Assembly: GCA_035690725.1 (NCBI GenBank)
Contig: DASSKF010000212.1
Location: forward strand, 1 to 8,681
Reading direction: 5' to 3'
DNA: 8,681 nucleotides
Source: DASSKF01 sp035690725
GTDB lineage: Bacteria; Actinomycetota; Actinomycetes; Actinomycetales; Dermatophilaceae
Shown: positions 1 to 6,688 of the stretch, one piece after another
How the letters are laid out: each line of letters opens with the position of its first letter
Numbering within the stretch: position 1 is the stretch's first letter
Made by a program: the position numbers and the translations under genes
Notes under the pieces: generated by a model
Database searches by the model: none
What the model saw: only the letters and a program-made list of their open reading frames with translations
Told to the model about the DNA's origin: nothing

Positions 1-6
1 AGCCCG

Positions 7-1209
7 ATGGACCGCAAGTCCGTGGTCGGGCTGGGACTCGGCCTGGCCGGCGCCGGGGCCGCCACGGTGCTGGGGATGACCACCGACCGGCTGCTGCGCG
101 ACCGGCGCACCGCCATCAACCTGGACGCCGCGGGCGACCCGACGCGCCACGAGGTCGAGCCGGACGAGACCCACGTGGTCCTCGCCGACGACGGCGTGCC
201 GCTGCACGTGGAGGTGGACCACCCGCACGCCCGCCCGCCCGCCGCGCCCAAGGGGGCCGCGGTGCCGACGGTCGTGCTCACCCATGGCTACACGCTCAAC
301 CTGCGCTCGTGGGTGTTCCAGCGTCGCGCCCTCACGACGGCCGGCTACCGGGTCGTCGCCTGGGACCAGCGCGGCCACGGCCGGTCCGGCGCCGGGCCGG
401 TGGAGCACTACCGCGTCGACCAGCTCGGCAGCGACCTCGCCCGCGTCCTCGACGAGGTCGTCCCGGAGGGCCCGCTCGTCCTGGTGGGCCACTCGATGGG
501 CGGCATGACGATGATGGCGCTCGCCGTCGAGCGACCCCAGGTCATCCGCGAGCGGACGGTCGGCGCGGCGTTCATCTCGACGAGCTCCGGTGGGCTGGAC
601 ACGGTCTCGTGGGGACTCGGGTCGGCCCTGGGGCGGATGGTGCACCGCCTCGGGCCGCCGGTCGTGTCCCGCTTGGCGGGCCGGCAGTCCCTCGTCGACG
701 AGGCCCGGGAGCGCGGGCAGGAGCTGGAGTCCTTCTTCGTCGACCGCTTCTCCTTCGGCTCCCCGGTGCCCCTGTCGGTGGTCCGGCTCACCGCGGACAT
801 GATCTTCGGCACCTCGATGGAGGTCGTCTCCGCCTTCCTGCCGACCTTCGACCAGCACGACAAGGCCGACGCGCTCAAGGAGTTCAGCGGCATGGAGACC
901 CTGGTCCTGGTCGGCGACCAGGACCTGCTGACGCCGCCGTCGCACAGCGAGGAGATCGTCCGGCACCTGCCCGGCGCCGAGTACGTCGTCGTCGACGACG
1001 CGGGCCACATCATCATGCTGGAGCACCCCGAGCTGGTGAGCTCCCAGCTGGAGGAGTTCCTGACCCGGGTGCTGCGCTCGGCGGAGCCGGTCGAGGGGTC
1101 CCTCGAGTCCGGGGGAGCGCCTGCCCCCGGGGTGCACCGGCGGGTGACCGACGTGGCCAAGCGCCGGCGCGACCGGTCGGCCCGCTCGCGGGGTCGCAGT
1201 GCCTCGTGA
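7..1209 (+). CDS. Alpha/beta hydrolase with N-terminal membrane anchor
   Basis: A 400-residue alpha/beta-hydrolase-fold protein, probably an esterase or lipase-like hydrolase; the substrate cannot be told. Visible motifs: oxyanion-hole HG at residues 93-94 (LTHGY), nucleophile elbow GHSMGG with Ser163, acid in GDQD (probably Asp306) and catalytic His334 in DAGHII, so the triad is complete. Residues about 5-25 form a hydrophobic, Gly/Ala-rich stretch followed by Arg-rich sequence, suggesting a single membrane anchor or uncleaved signal. About 60 residues precede the fold, and a basic Arg/Lys-rich tail (about 380-400) follows it. The ATG at 7 is chosen because the hydrophobic segment begins right after it, but the window edge hides the ribosome binding site. 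The stop overlaps tsaE by 11 bases, implying co-transcription. In many actinobacteria a hydrolase of this kind lies between alr and tsaE. Fold confidence is high, function open. Confidence 0.9.
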   Translation: MDRKSVVGLGLGLAGAGAATVLGMTTDRLLRDRRTAINLDAAGDPTRHEVEPDETHVVLADDGVPLHVEVDHPHARPPAAPKGAAVPTVVLTHGYTLNLRSWVFQRRALTTAGYRVVAWDQRGHGRSGAGPVEHYRVDQLGSDLARVLDEVVPEGPLVLVGHSMGGMTMMALAVERPQVIRERTVGAAFISTSSGGLDTVSWGLGSALGRMVHRLGPPVVSRLAGRQSLVDEARERGQELESFFVDRFSFGSPVPLSVVRLTADMIFGTSMEVVSAFLPTFDQHDKADALKEFSGMETLVLVGDQDLLTPPSHSEEIVRHLPGAEYVVVDDAGHIIMLEHPELVSSQLEEFLTRVLRSAEPVEGSLESGGAPAPGVHRRVTDVAKRRRDRSARSRGRSAS

Positions 1210-1738
1210 GCTGACTCTCGAGACGGCCGGGCAGACCCGTGAGCTGGGCGTCCGGCTCGGCCGGCTCCTGCGGGCCGGCGACCTCGTGGTGCTGGCCGGG
1301 GAGCTGGGCGCCGGCAAGACCACGCTGACCCAGGGGCTCGGTGAGGGCCTCGGGGTGCGCGGGCCGGTCACCTCCCCGACGTTCGTCATCGCCCGCGTGC
1401 ACCCCTCGCTCGTGGGCGGGCCCGAGCTGGTGCACGTCGACGCCTACCGGATCGGCGGGTTCGACGAGCTGGACGACCTCGACCTCGACACCTCCCTGGA
1501 CGAGGCCGTCACCGTCGTGGAGTGGGGGCACGGGCTGGCCGAGGGCCTCGCCGAGGACCGGCTGGAGCTCGTGCTGACCACGGACCACGCCGGCGGTCGT
1601 GCCGACGAGGTTCCCCCGCAAGCGGGAGGTACCCCCAGTGGCGACGTCCCCCGCCACGTCACCCTGACCGCGGCGGGAGCCCGGTGGGCCGGCGCCACCG
1701 GCGCCCGCGAGCTCGACGAGCTCGTGTCGCTACGCTGA
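1199..1738 (+). CDS. tsaE: tRNA t6A biosynthesis ATPase TsaE
   Basis: TsaE (YjeE family) is the small ATPase that drives turnover of the TsaB-TsaD complex in making t6A at position 37 of ANN-decoding tRNAs; it is cytoplasmic. The family signature is clear: Walker A GELGAGKT at residues 34-41, then SPTF (59-62), HVDAYR with the conserved Asp81, and VEWG (107-110). The GTG start at 1199 overlaps the hydrolase gene's end and leaves the usual short lead into the Walker A. At 179 residues it is longer than E. coli TsaE (about 153). Part of the excess is a Pro/Gly-rich stretch at residues 137-149 encoded by a repeat-like DNA segment (1608-1636, listed separately). The protein resumes a normal strand afterwards (RHVTLT). 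The promoter box for tsaB lies inside the last codons of this gene. Confidence 0.95.
   Translation: MPRELTLETAGQTRELGVRLGRLLRAGDLVVLAGELGAGKTTLTQGLGEGLGVRGPVTSPTFVIARVHPSLVGGPELVHVDAYRIGGFDELDDLDLDTSLDEAVTVVEWGHGLAEGLAEDRLELVLTTDHAGGRADEVPPQAGGTPSGDVPRHVTLTAAGARWAGATGARELDELVSLR
1608..1636 (+). repeat. Palindromic repeat-like element inside tsaE
   Basis: A short structured segment in the tsaE reading frame. It carries an imperfect direct repeat, AGGTTCCCCC (1608-1617) and AGGTACCCCC (1627-1636), 9 of 10 identical, and between and within these a small hairpin CCCGC-AA-GCGGG (1615-1626). It encodes a low-complexity Pro/Gly stretch about where TsaE needs only a surface loop. It resembles small interspersed palindromes of high-GC actinobacteria, but whether it is repeated elsewhere in this genome cannot be seen from the window. 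Confidence 0.45.
1731..1736 (+). promoter_or_regulatory. Putative -10 box for leaderless tsaB transcript
   Basis: TACGCT fits the actinobacterial TAnnnT -10 consensus and ends 7 bases before the GTG start of tsaB, so transcription would begin at or next to the start codon. There is no Shine-Dalgarno sequence between. No convincing -35 box is seen. The box overlaps the last tsaE codons and its stop. Confidence 0.5.
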
Positions 1739-1743
1739 CCGGC

Positions 1744-2427
1744 GTGCTGCTGCTCGCCGTCGACACCGCCACCTCCGCCGTCACCGTCGCCCTCCACGAC
1801 GGCACCCGGGTGCTGGCGGAGCGGACGACCCTCGACGCGCGACGCCACGCCGAGCTCGTGGCCCCCGCGGTCGAGGGCGTCCTGGCCGAGACCGGCCGCC
1901 GCGCGGACGAGGTGACCGACGTCATCGCCGGCACCGGCCCCGGACCGTTCACCGGCCTGCGCGTCGGCCTGGTGACGGCGCGCACCTTCGCCTTCGTGCG
2001 CGGCATACCGGTGTATGGCGTGTGCAGCCTCGACGTGCTCGCCGACCAGGCCCGCGCGCAGGGACCGGACGTCGACCGGCTGCTGGTGGCGACGGACGCC
2101 CGCCGCAAGGAGGTGTACTGGGCGACCTACCGGCGCACAGCGGAAGGCGTTGCGCGGGAAGGAGACCCGGCGGTCAGCCGCCCGGCCGACCTGCCCGGCG
2201 AGGTCCGTGCCCTGCCGACGGCCGGCCGGGGGCCGGTCCTCTACCCCGAGCTGCTCCCGCACGGTGGCCAGCCGCTCGACGTCAGCGCCGCTGCCCTGGC
2301 CGACCTCGCTGCCCGGGCGCTTCGCGACGACGTCGACCGGCAGGCCGTGCTCACCGAGCCGGAGCCGCTCTACCTGCGCCGGCCCGACGCCCGGCCGCAG
2401 GGCCCCCGCAAGCCGGTCCTGCACTGA
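1744..2427 (+). CDS. tsaB: tRNA t6A biosynthesis protein TsaB
   Basis: TsaB (YeaZ) is the catalytically inactive ASKHA-fold partner of TsaD in the threonylcarbamoyl-transfer complex. The 227-residue product opens with the family's strand MLLLAVDTAT, and has GTGPGPFTGLR at residues 63-73, GIPVYGVCSLD at about 87-97, ATDARRKEVYWA (116-127) and the C-terminal EPLYLRRP. The GTG at 1744 is chosen over longer upstream starts because the conserved first strand begins at its second residue and a TAnnnT box sits 7 bases before it. The gene begins 5 bases after tsaE ends. Its usual downstream neighbour rimI is displaced by about 5.4 kb. A rare ATA isoleucine codon and a TAT tyrosine codon occur close together at about 2003-2016. 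Confidence 0.95.
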   Translation: MLLLAVDTATSAVTVALHDGTRVLAERTTLDARRHAELVAPAVEGVLAETGRRADEVTDVIAGTGPGPFTGLRVGLVTARTFAFVRGIPVYGVCSLDVLADQARAQGPDVDRLLVATDARRKEVYWATYRRTAEGVAREGDPAVSRPADLPGEVRALPTAGRGPVLYPELLPHGGQPLDVSAAALADLAARALRDDVDRQAVLTEPEPLYLRRPDARPQGPRKPVLH

Positions 2428-2462
2428 CTCCGGCCACCCCCGGTGCTCGCTTCGCCCCGCTT

Positions 2463-2513
2463 TGCTCGTCCCGGGCCGGTCCCAGCGGTGCGACACGCCG
2501 TCCGGGACGAGCA
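2463..2513 (+). terminator. Inverted repeat after tsaB, possible terminator
   Basis: A perfect 12-bp inverted repeat, TGCTCGTCCCGG (2463-2474) and CCGGGACGAGCA (2502-2513), with a 27-base loop, begins 36 bases after the tsaB stop. No T-run follows it, so it is not a classic intrinsic terminator, though many actinobacterial terminators lack one. It could equally be a regulatory structure in front of the histidine kinase gene. The 153-base gap 2428-2580 holds no gene. Confidence 0.4.
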
Positions 2514-2568
2514 CGGGCCCCGAGGACACGGGGCGGAGGGACCCGCCGGCGGGCCGGGCGGTGGACGT

Positions 2569-2574
2569 CATACT
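2569..2574 (+). promoter_or_regulatory. Putative -10 box for the histidine kinase gene
   Basis: CATACT, an acceptable -10 variant, ends 6 bases before the ATG at 2581. It is one of very few AT-rich hexamers in this GC-rich spacer, no Shine-Dalgarno sequence is present, and the spacing suggests a leaderless mRNA. No clear -35 box is seen. Confidence 0.45.
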
Positions 2575-2580
2575 CGGGCC

Positions 2581-3771
2581 ATGACCGCCCCGGACGCCCG
2601 GACGCCGCCCGCGGGGGACGTGTGGCACGAGATGGCGCGGCCACGCTCGCGGCAGCTCGCCTTCGACGTGGTGGTCGCGGTCCCGTTCGCCGCGGTCGGG
2701 GTGCTCTTCGGCACGACGCAGTCGGGGACGTCCGTCGCGGCAGCGGGTCTGCTTGCCCTCGCCCTGGTGGTGCGCCGTCTCTGGTGGGTGGTGATGGTCT
2801 GCCTGGCCCTCGCGGCTGCGCTGCTGCAGCTGGTGAGCGGGGACGTGAACGTGCCCGCTGACCTCGCCTACGCGGTGTTGTTCTTCACGGTCGGCGGACA
2901 CCCGGACCAGGCGGTCCGGCGGTTCGGGCTGGCCTGTGCGGGGGTTGCCGTGGTCGTCGCGGGCGCCTGGACGGGGAGCACCCAGCTCCCGGACCGGGGA
3001 TGGGGCGCGGTCGCCTTCGCGTCCGTCGGGACGGCGGCGATGACTGCCGTGGTCGTGCACGGTGGCTGGGGCGCCGGCTACCTGCGGTGGCAGCGGCGCC
3101 AGGCGATCCAGGCGCGGGTGGACACCCGGGTGGAGCAGGTGGAGCGGCGGCGCGCGCACGACCTCTACGAGCAGGAGCAGGAGCGGGGACGGATCGCGGC
3201 CGACATGCACGACGTCGTGGCCCACTCCTGGGCGGTGGTGGCGGCGCAGTCCGACGGCGCGCGCTACCTGTTGCGCAGTGATCCCGAGCAGGCGGAGGCG
3301 GCGTTGGCGGTGATCGGCGACACGGCGCGCTCGGCGATGTCCGACGTGCGACGGCTGCTGGCCCAGCTGCGTGACCAGGACGCGGGGGCCGGTCCGGGGC
3401 CGGAGCGGACCGACCAGCTGGTCGAGCGGATGCGGGCCGCGGGCATGGACCTGCGCATCGGCAGCACCGGCACCCCGGCGTCCGCCGGCCTGGTGCCGCT
3501 GACGGCGCAGCGGGTGCTGACCGAGGCACTCACCAATGCGCTCAAGCACGGTGACCTGTCGCGTCCGGTGCTGGTCGACCAGGACTGGAGTGACGGGTAC
3601 CGGCTCCGGGTGGAGAACCACCTGCGTGCGGACGGTGCCGGTGGCGGGGACGGACACGGACTGCGCGGCATGACCGAGCGGGTCGAGCTCGCCGGCGGGT
3701 GCCTCGCCGCGGGCCCCGCAAGCGACCGGTGGGTGGTCCGGGTGACGATCCCGGCCGGGGCGCGCTCGTGA
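2581..3771 (+). CDS. Two-component sensor histidine kinase, HisKA_3 type
   Basis: A 396-residue membrane histidine kinase of the NarX/DesK/LiaS-like class. The N-terminal part (about residues 26-160) is a run of roughly five hydrophobic helices with short loops and no sizeable extracellular domain, so the signal is probably sensed within the membrane or through a partner protein. Residues about 165-200 are charged and likely coiled-coil. The dimerisation/phosphoacceptor segment reads RIAADMHDVVAHSW, with His210 as the phosphorylated residue. The ATPase domain has an N-box (TEALTNALKHG, Asn319) and a G-box (DGHGLRGM, 357-364); the D-box is not clear. The kinase therefore looks complete. The ATG at 2581 follows a -10-like box. 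It overlaps the regulator gene by 4 bases (GTGA), so the two form a translationally coupled pair. Confidence 0.93.
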   Translation: MTAPDARTPPAGDVWHEMARPRSRQLAFDVVVAVPFAAVGVLFGTTQSGTSVAAAGLLALALVVRRLWWVVMVCLALAAALLQLVSGDVNVPADLAYAVLFFTVGGHPDQAVRRFGLACAGVAVVVAGAWTGSTQLPDRGWGAVAFASVGTAAMTAVVVHGGWGAGYLRWQRRQAIQARVDTRVEQVERRRAHDLYEQEQERGRIAADMHDVVAHSWAVVAAQSDGARYLLRSDPEQAEAALAVIGDTARSAMSDVRRLLAQLRDQDAGAGPGPERTDQLVERMRAAGMDLRIGSTGTPASAGLVPLTAQRVLTEALTNALKHGDLSRPVLVDQDWSDGYRLRVENHLRADGAGGGDGHGLRGMTERVELAGGCLAAGPASDRWVVRVTIPAGARS

Positions 3772-4412
3772 GCGTCCGGGTGGCGCTCGTCGATGACGAG
3801 GCCATGTTCCGCGCCGGCATCGCCATGGTGATCGGCTCCCAGCCCGACCTCGAGGTGGTCGGCCAGGCAGCCGACGGCGCGGACGCGGTCGACCTCGTGC
3901 GGCAGGCCCGTCCGGACGTGGTCCTGATGGACGTGCAGATGCCGGGCCTGGACGGGGTGTCCGCCACCCGCGCCGTCCTCGCCGAAGGGGACGGCGCGCC
4001 CCGCGTGCTCGTCCTGACCACCTTCGACCTCGACGAGGCGGCGGCCTCGGCCATCGAGGCCGGCGCGAGCGGCTTCCTGCTCAAGGGCGCGGAACCGGAG
4101 TTCCTCCTCGCCTCCATCCGGGCGGTCGCCGCAGGCAGCCAGGTGGTGGCGGCGGGGGCCACCCGCCGGCTCTGGGAACGGTTCCGGGCCCGGCCGACCA
4201 CGCCGCCCGGCCGGGAGTTCGACGCGCTCACCGACCGCGAGCGGGAGATCCTCGTCCGGGCCGCCCAGGGTTTGTCGAACGCCGAGATCGCCGCGGCAGA
4301 GGTGCTGGCCGAGGGAACGGTGAAGACGCACATCTCCCGGATCCTGGGGAAGCTCGGCGTGCGCGACCGCGTGCAGCTGGTCGTCTACGCCTACGAACAC
4401 GGCCTGATCTGA
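3768..4412 (+). CDS. NarL/FixJ-family response regulator
   Basis: A 214-residue DNA-binding response regulator, partner of the kinase just upstream. The receiver domain (about residues 3-118) has the acidic pair Asp9-Asp10, the phosphoacceptor Asp55 in LMDVQMPG, the switch threonine in VLTTFD, and Lys106 in FLLKG. A short linker leads to a LuxR/NarL helix-turn-helix domain (about 148-210) with LTDREREILVRAAQGLSNAEIA and GTVKTHISRILGKLGVRDR, the typical recognition-helix region. All key residues are present, so it should be functional. The GTG start at 3768 lies in the kinase's stop codon (GTGA). Eleven bases after the stop begins a large perfect inverted repeat that is a candidate binding site for this protein in front of the ABC transporter. 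Confidence 0.95.
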   Translation: MSVRVALVDDEAMFRAGIAMVIGSQPDLEVVGQAADGADAVDLVRQARPDVVLMDVQMPGLDGVSATRAVLAEGDGAPRVLVLTTFDLDEAAASAIEAGASGFLLKGAEPEFLLASIRAVAAGSQVVAAGATRRLWERFRARPTTPPGREFDALTDREREILVRAAQGLSNAEIAAAEVLAEGTVKTHISRILGKLGVRDRVQLVVYAYEHGLI

Positions 4413-4423
4413 GCGGATTCCGG

Positions 4424-4455
4424 ACCTCGCCTACCTCTTGCGAGGTAGGCGAGGT
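4424..4455 (+). promoter_or_regulatory. 14-bp perfect inverted repeat with four 9-bp-spaced boxes
   Basis: The arms are ACCTCGCCTACCTC (4424-4437) and GAGGTAGGCGAGGT (4442-4455), fully complementary, with a 4-base loop TTGC. Each arm itself contains a direct repeat, so the element is four boxes, ACCTC, ACCTC, GAGGT, GAGGT, starting at 4424, 4433, 4442 and 4451, exactly 9 bp apart. It lies at about -83 to -52 relative to the predicted start of the ABC transcript, a usual place for an activator site. It also sits 11 bases after the regulator's stop and could form a terminator hairpin, but no T-run follows. The operator reading is favoured because of the regular box spacing; the binding protein (probably the adjacent NarL-type regulator) is inferred. 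Confidence 0.6.
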
Positions 4456-4493
4456 TCCCTCTCGCGCCAGATGTGCCGGGCGGCGCGGCTGCC

Positions 4494-4499
4494 TACCGT
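4494..4499 (+). promoter_or_regulatory. Putative -10 box for the ABC transporter genes
   Basis: TACCGT matches TAnnnT and ends 7 bases before the ATG at 4507. There is no Shine-Dalgarno sequence, so a leaderless mRNA is expected. TGTGCC at 4472-4477, 16 bases upstream of the box, is a weak -35 candidate. The inverted repeat 4424-4455 lies just upstream, which suits a promoter that needs an activator. Confidence 0.5.
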
Positions 4500-4506
4500 C
4501 GAAGCC

Positions 4507-5268
4507 ATGACCTCAACCCGCGATCTCCCACCCGTCGTCGCATTCCGCGACGTGTCCAAGACCTACGGATCCGGCACCGGCCGCGTCCACGCCCTGGACG
4601 GTGTGACCGTCGACATCCACGCCGGGCACTTCACCGCGATCATGGGACCGTCCGGCTCCGGCAAGTCGACGATGATGAACCTCGCCGCCGGTCTGGACGA
4701 CCCGAGCACCGGTGAGGTGTGGCTCGGCGGCCACCCGTTGCACCAGCTGGACGACGACGCCCGCACCCGGCTGCGCCGCGACCAGGTCGGGTTCGTCTTC
4801 TAGGCCTTCAACCTGGTGCCGACCCTGTCGGCACGGGAGAACATCGTCCTGCCCTTCGAACTGGCCGGGCGCCGGGTCGACGCGCAGGAGCAGGCGTGGG
4901 TGGACCACCTCGTGCACACCCTCGGGCTCGGCGACCGCGCCCGGCACCGGCCCGCGGAACTGTCCGGAGGCCAGCAGCAGCGTGTCGCGATCGCTCGCGC
5001 CCTGGCGGTCCGACCCCAGATCGTCGTGGCCGACGAGCCCACCGGCAACCTCGACTCGGCCAGCTCCCGCGAGGTGCTGGCGCTGTTGCGCACGGCCGCG
5101 CGGGACTACCACCAGAGCATCGCCATGGTCAGCCACGACCCGGTCGCCGCCTCGTATGCCGACCGGATCCTGGTGATCACGGACGGGCGCATCGTCGGCG
5201 ACCACCCGGCGATGTCGCCGCAGCAGATCTCCGACCTGCTGATCTCGTTCGAGGTCGCTGCGGCATGA
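4507..5268 (+). pseudogene. ABC transporter ATPase (MacB/LolD/FtsE type), TAG at Q-loop
   Basis: Read through one stop, this is a complete 253-codon ATPase of the type that pairs with FtsX-family permeases. Motifs in order: Walker A GPSGSGKST (47-55), signature LSGGQQQRVAIA (from 152), Walker B IVVADEP (Asp176, catalytic Glu177), D-loop NLD (181-183) and H-loop His210. Codon 99 (4801-4803) is TAG where the family has the Q-loop glutamine (VGFVF-Q-AFNLVP), so one C-to-T change of CAG explains it. As written the product stops after 98 residues with only the Walker A. A GTG at 4816 could restart the C-terminal 150 residues but has no ribosome binding site and would lack the Walker A. The frame is otherwise intact and the end overlaps the permease ATG by 4 bases (ATGA), so the lesion is very recent, suppressed, or a sequencing error. 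The ATG at 4507 is preferred to a TTG at 4438, which lies in the inverted repeat. Confidence 0.88.
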
Positions 5269-6662
5269 GTCGCCGACTCGTCCTCGGATCGCTGCGCGAG
5301 CTGGGCACAGTCGGGCTCGTCGCGGCCCTGTGCGGCTGCTACGCGGCCGTGCTGGTCACGGTCAGCGACACCCTCGCCACGGTCGGGCGACAGCAGGGAG
5401 GCGGAGGGTTCGCGGCCATGCTCGTCGCGGTGGCCACCGTGTTCGTCCTGATCGCGCTGTACGTCTCGGCGGTCGTGATCGTGAACTGCGTCGACACCGT
5501 GATCACCGGGAGGCTCCGGCAGATCGCGCTGCTGCGGCTGCTGGGCGCCCGCGCGCGCTCGCTGCGCGCGTCTGTGGTCCGGGGGACGGGGCTCGTCGGC
5601 CTCGGCGGCGCGGTTGCCGGGACCGTCGTCGGGACGTCGACCGCCGACGTCGTCCGCGCCGTGCTGGTCGCCCGTGGCACCCTTCCCCGGTTCGACTACC
5701 CCGTCGCCAGCGGTTGGCTGCTGGCCCCGGTGCTCCTCATCTCGCTCACCGCGCTCGCGGCCGGCCGGGTGGGGTCGCGCACCGTGCTCCGCGGTTCTCC
5801 GGTCCGGGCGATGTCCGGGGCCGTGATCCCGCCGGCACCTGCCCGTCGCACCTCGACGGTGCGCGCGGTGCTCGTCCTCCTGCTTCTCGCGGGCGGCGCA
5901 GCGGTGCTGGCGCTCGCGATGTGGCTCGGGGAGCACGGCTCCGCGGCCGGGTTCCTGTTCGCGTTCCTCGGCGCCGCCGCCTCCGGAACCGGCCTGCTGG
6001 TCGGCGCCAGGTCGGTCATCCCGCGGGTCGTCTCGAGCGCGAGCCGGGTGCTGGGGTCGGGCCCGGCCACGCGCGTGGCGCGCCGGAACGCGGTGAACGA
6101 CCCGCTGCGGACGACGAGGTCCACCATGGGCCTGGTCATCGGCGTCACGCTCGTCACCACCTTCGCCTCCGGCATGCGGGCGCTGCAGGTCTCGGTCGGC
6201 TCCTGGACCGATCTGTCCGCCGCGCAGCGGCAGCAGGCAGAGGCGGTCCTGTCGATGGCGACCTCCGTGCTGATCGCCGTCGTCGTCATCTCATCGGTGA
6301 TCTCAGCGGTCGGCTTCGTCAGCACCATGTCCCTGACCGTGATCCAGCGGCAACGTGAGATCGGACTGCTGCGGGCGCTGGGCTTCACCCGGCAGCAGGT
6401 TCGGCGGATGATCACCAAGGAGTCGGCAGCCCTGTCCGGCACGGCGGTGGTCCTCGGCATGGCACTGGGGGTCCTCTACGGATCGGTCGGGGCGCAGTCG
6501 CTGATCGGCGTCCTGACTGACGGATTCGCCTGGGGTCTGCCCTGGCCGGTTCTCGCCGCGATCGGCGCAGCCGGCGTCGCGCTCGTGCTGGTCGCCGCCC
6601 GACAGCCCGCTCGCCGGGCGGTGCGCGTCACCCCGATCGAGGCGCTGCGGGTCACCACGTGA
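5265..6662 (+). CDS. ABC transporter permease, compact FtsX family
   Basis: A 465-residue membrane protein with two FtsX-like halves. Hydrophobic segments lie at about 14-35, 50-72, 106-128, 150-168, 200-220, 226-248, 285-303, 330-354, 388-408 and 426-446, ten in all. The coupling-helix-like motifs QIALLRLLGARARSL (87-101) and EIGLLRALGFTRQQV (365-379) follow TM2 and TM8, and each half ends in a related motif (RGSPVRAM at about 177-183; VTPIEALR at 455-462). MacB- and BceB-type permeases have a large external domain; here the TM7-TM8 loop is only about 26 residues, so no such domain is present. Substrate unknown; with the adjacent two-component system, export of or defence against a membrane-active or hydrophobic compound is a reasonable inference. 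The ATG at 5265 overlaps the ATPase stop (ATGA), so translation is probably coupled to it and would suffer from the TAG upstream. Confidence 0.9.
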   Translation: MSRRLVLGSLRELGTVGLVAALCGCYAAVLVTVSDTLATVGRQQGGGGFAAMLVAVATVFVLIALYVSAVVIVNCVDTVITGRLRQIALLRLLGARARSLRASVVRGTGLVGLGGAVAGTVVGTSTADVVRAVLVARGTLPRFDYPVASGWLLAPVLLISLTALAAGRVGSRTVLRGSPVRAMSGAVIPPAPARRTSTVRAVLVLLLLAGGAAVLALAMWLGEHGSAAGFLFAFLGAAASGTGLLVGARSVIPRVVSSASRVLGSGPATRVARRNAVNDPLRTTRSTMGLVIGVTLVTTFASGMRALQVSVGSWTDLSAAQRQQAEAVLSMATSVLIAVVVISSVISAVGFVSTMSLTVIQRQREIGLLRALGFTRQQVRRMITKESAALSGTAVVLGMALGVLYGSVGAQSLIGVLTDGFAWGLPWPVLAAIGAAGVALVLVAARQPARRAVRVTPIEALRVTT

Positions 6663-6688
6663 CGTGGGTGTGCCACGCTGGCAGCACC

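Noticed and set aside
1522..1743. Longer start for tsaB
   Set aside because: The extra 74 residues overlap tsaE out of frame and are Arg/Gly/Pro-rich. The conserved TsaB strand starts right after the GTG at 1744.
1444..3657. Long open frame of over 700 codons on the - strand
   Set aside because: It lies opposite tsaE, tsaB and the kinase gene, has low-complexity Arg/Pro/His-rich sequence and no recognisable domain. Long antisense frames are expected in DNA this GC-rich.
4438..4506. Upstream TTG start for the ABC ATPase
   Set aside because: It falls in the loop of the inverted repeat, adds residues unlike the family and ignores the well-placed -10 box and ATG at 4507.
4719..5264. Longer N-terminus for the permease
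   Set aside because: The same frame stays open upstream through the ATPase gene but gives Arg/Pro-rich shadow sequence. The ATG at 5265 with the ATGA overlap is the natural start.
4816..5268. C-terminal ATPase half as a separate functional gene
   Set aside because: It starts at a valine codon inside the conserved Q-loop region, has no ribosome binding site and lacks the Walker A motif; it is better explained as the rest of an interrupted gene.
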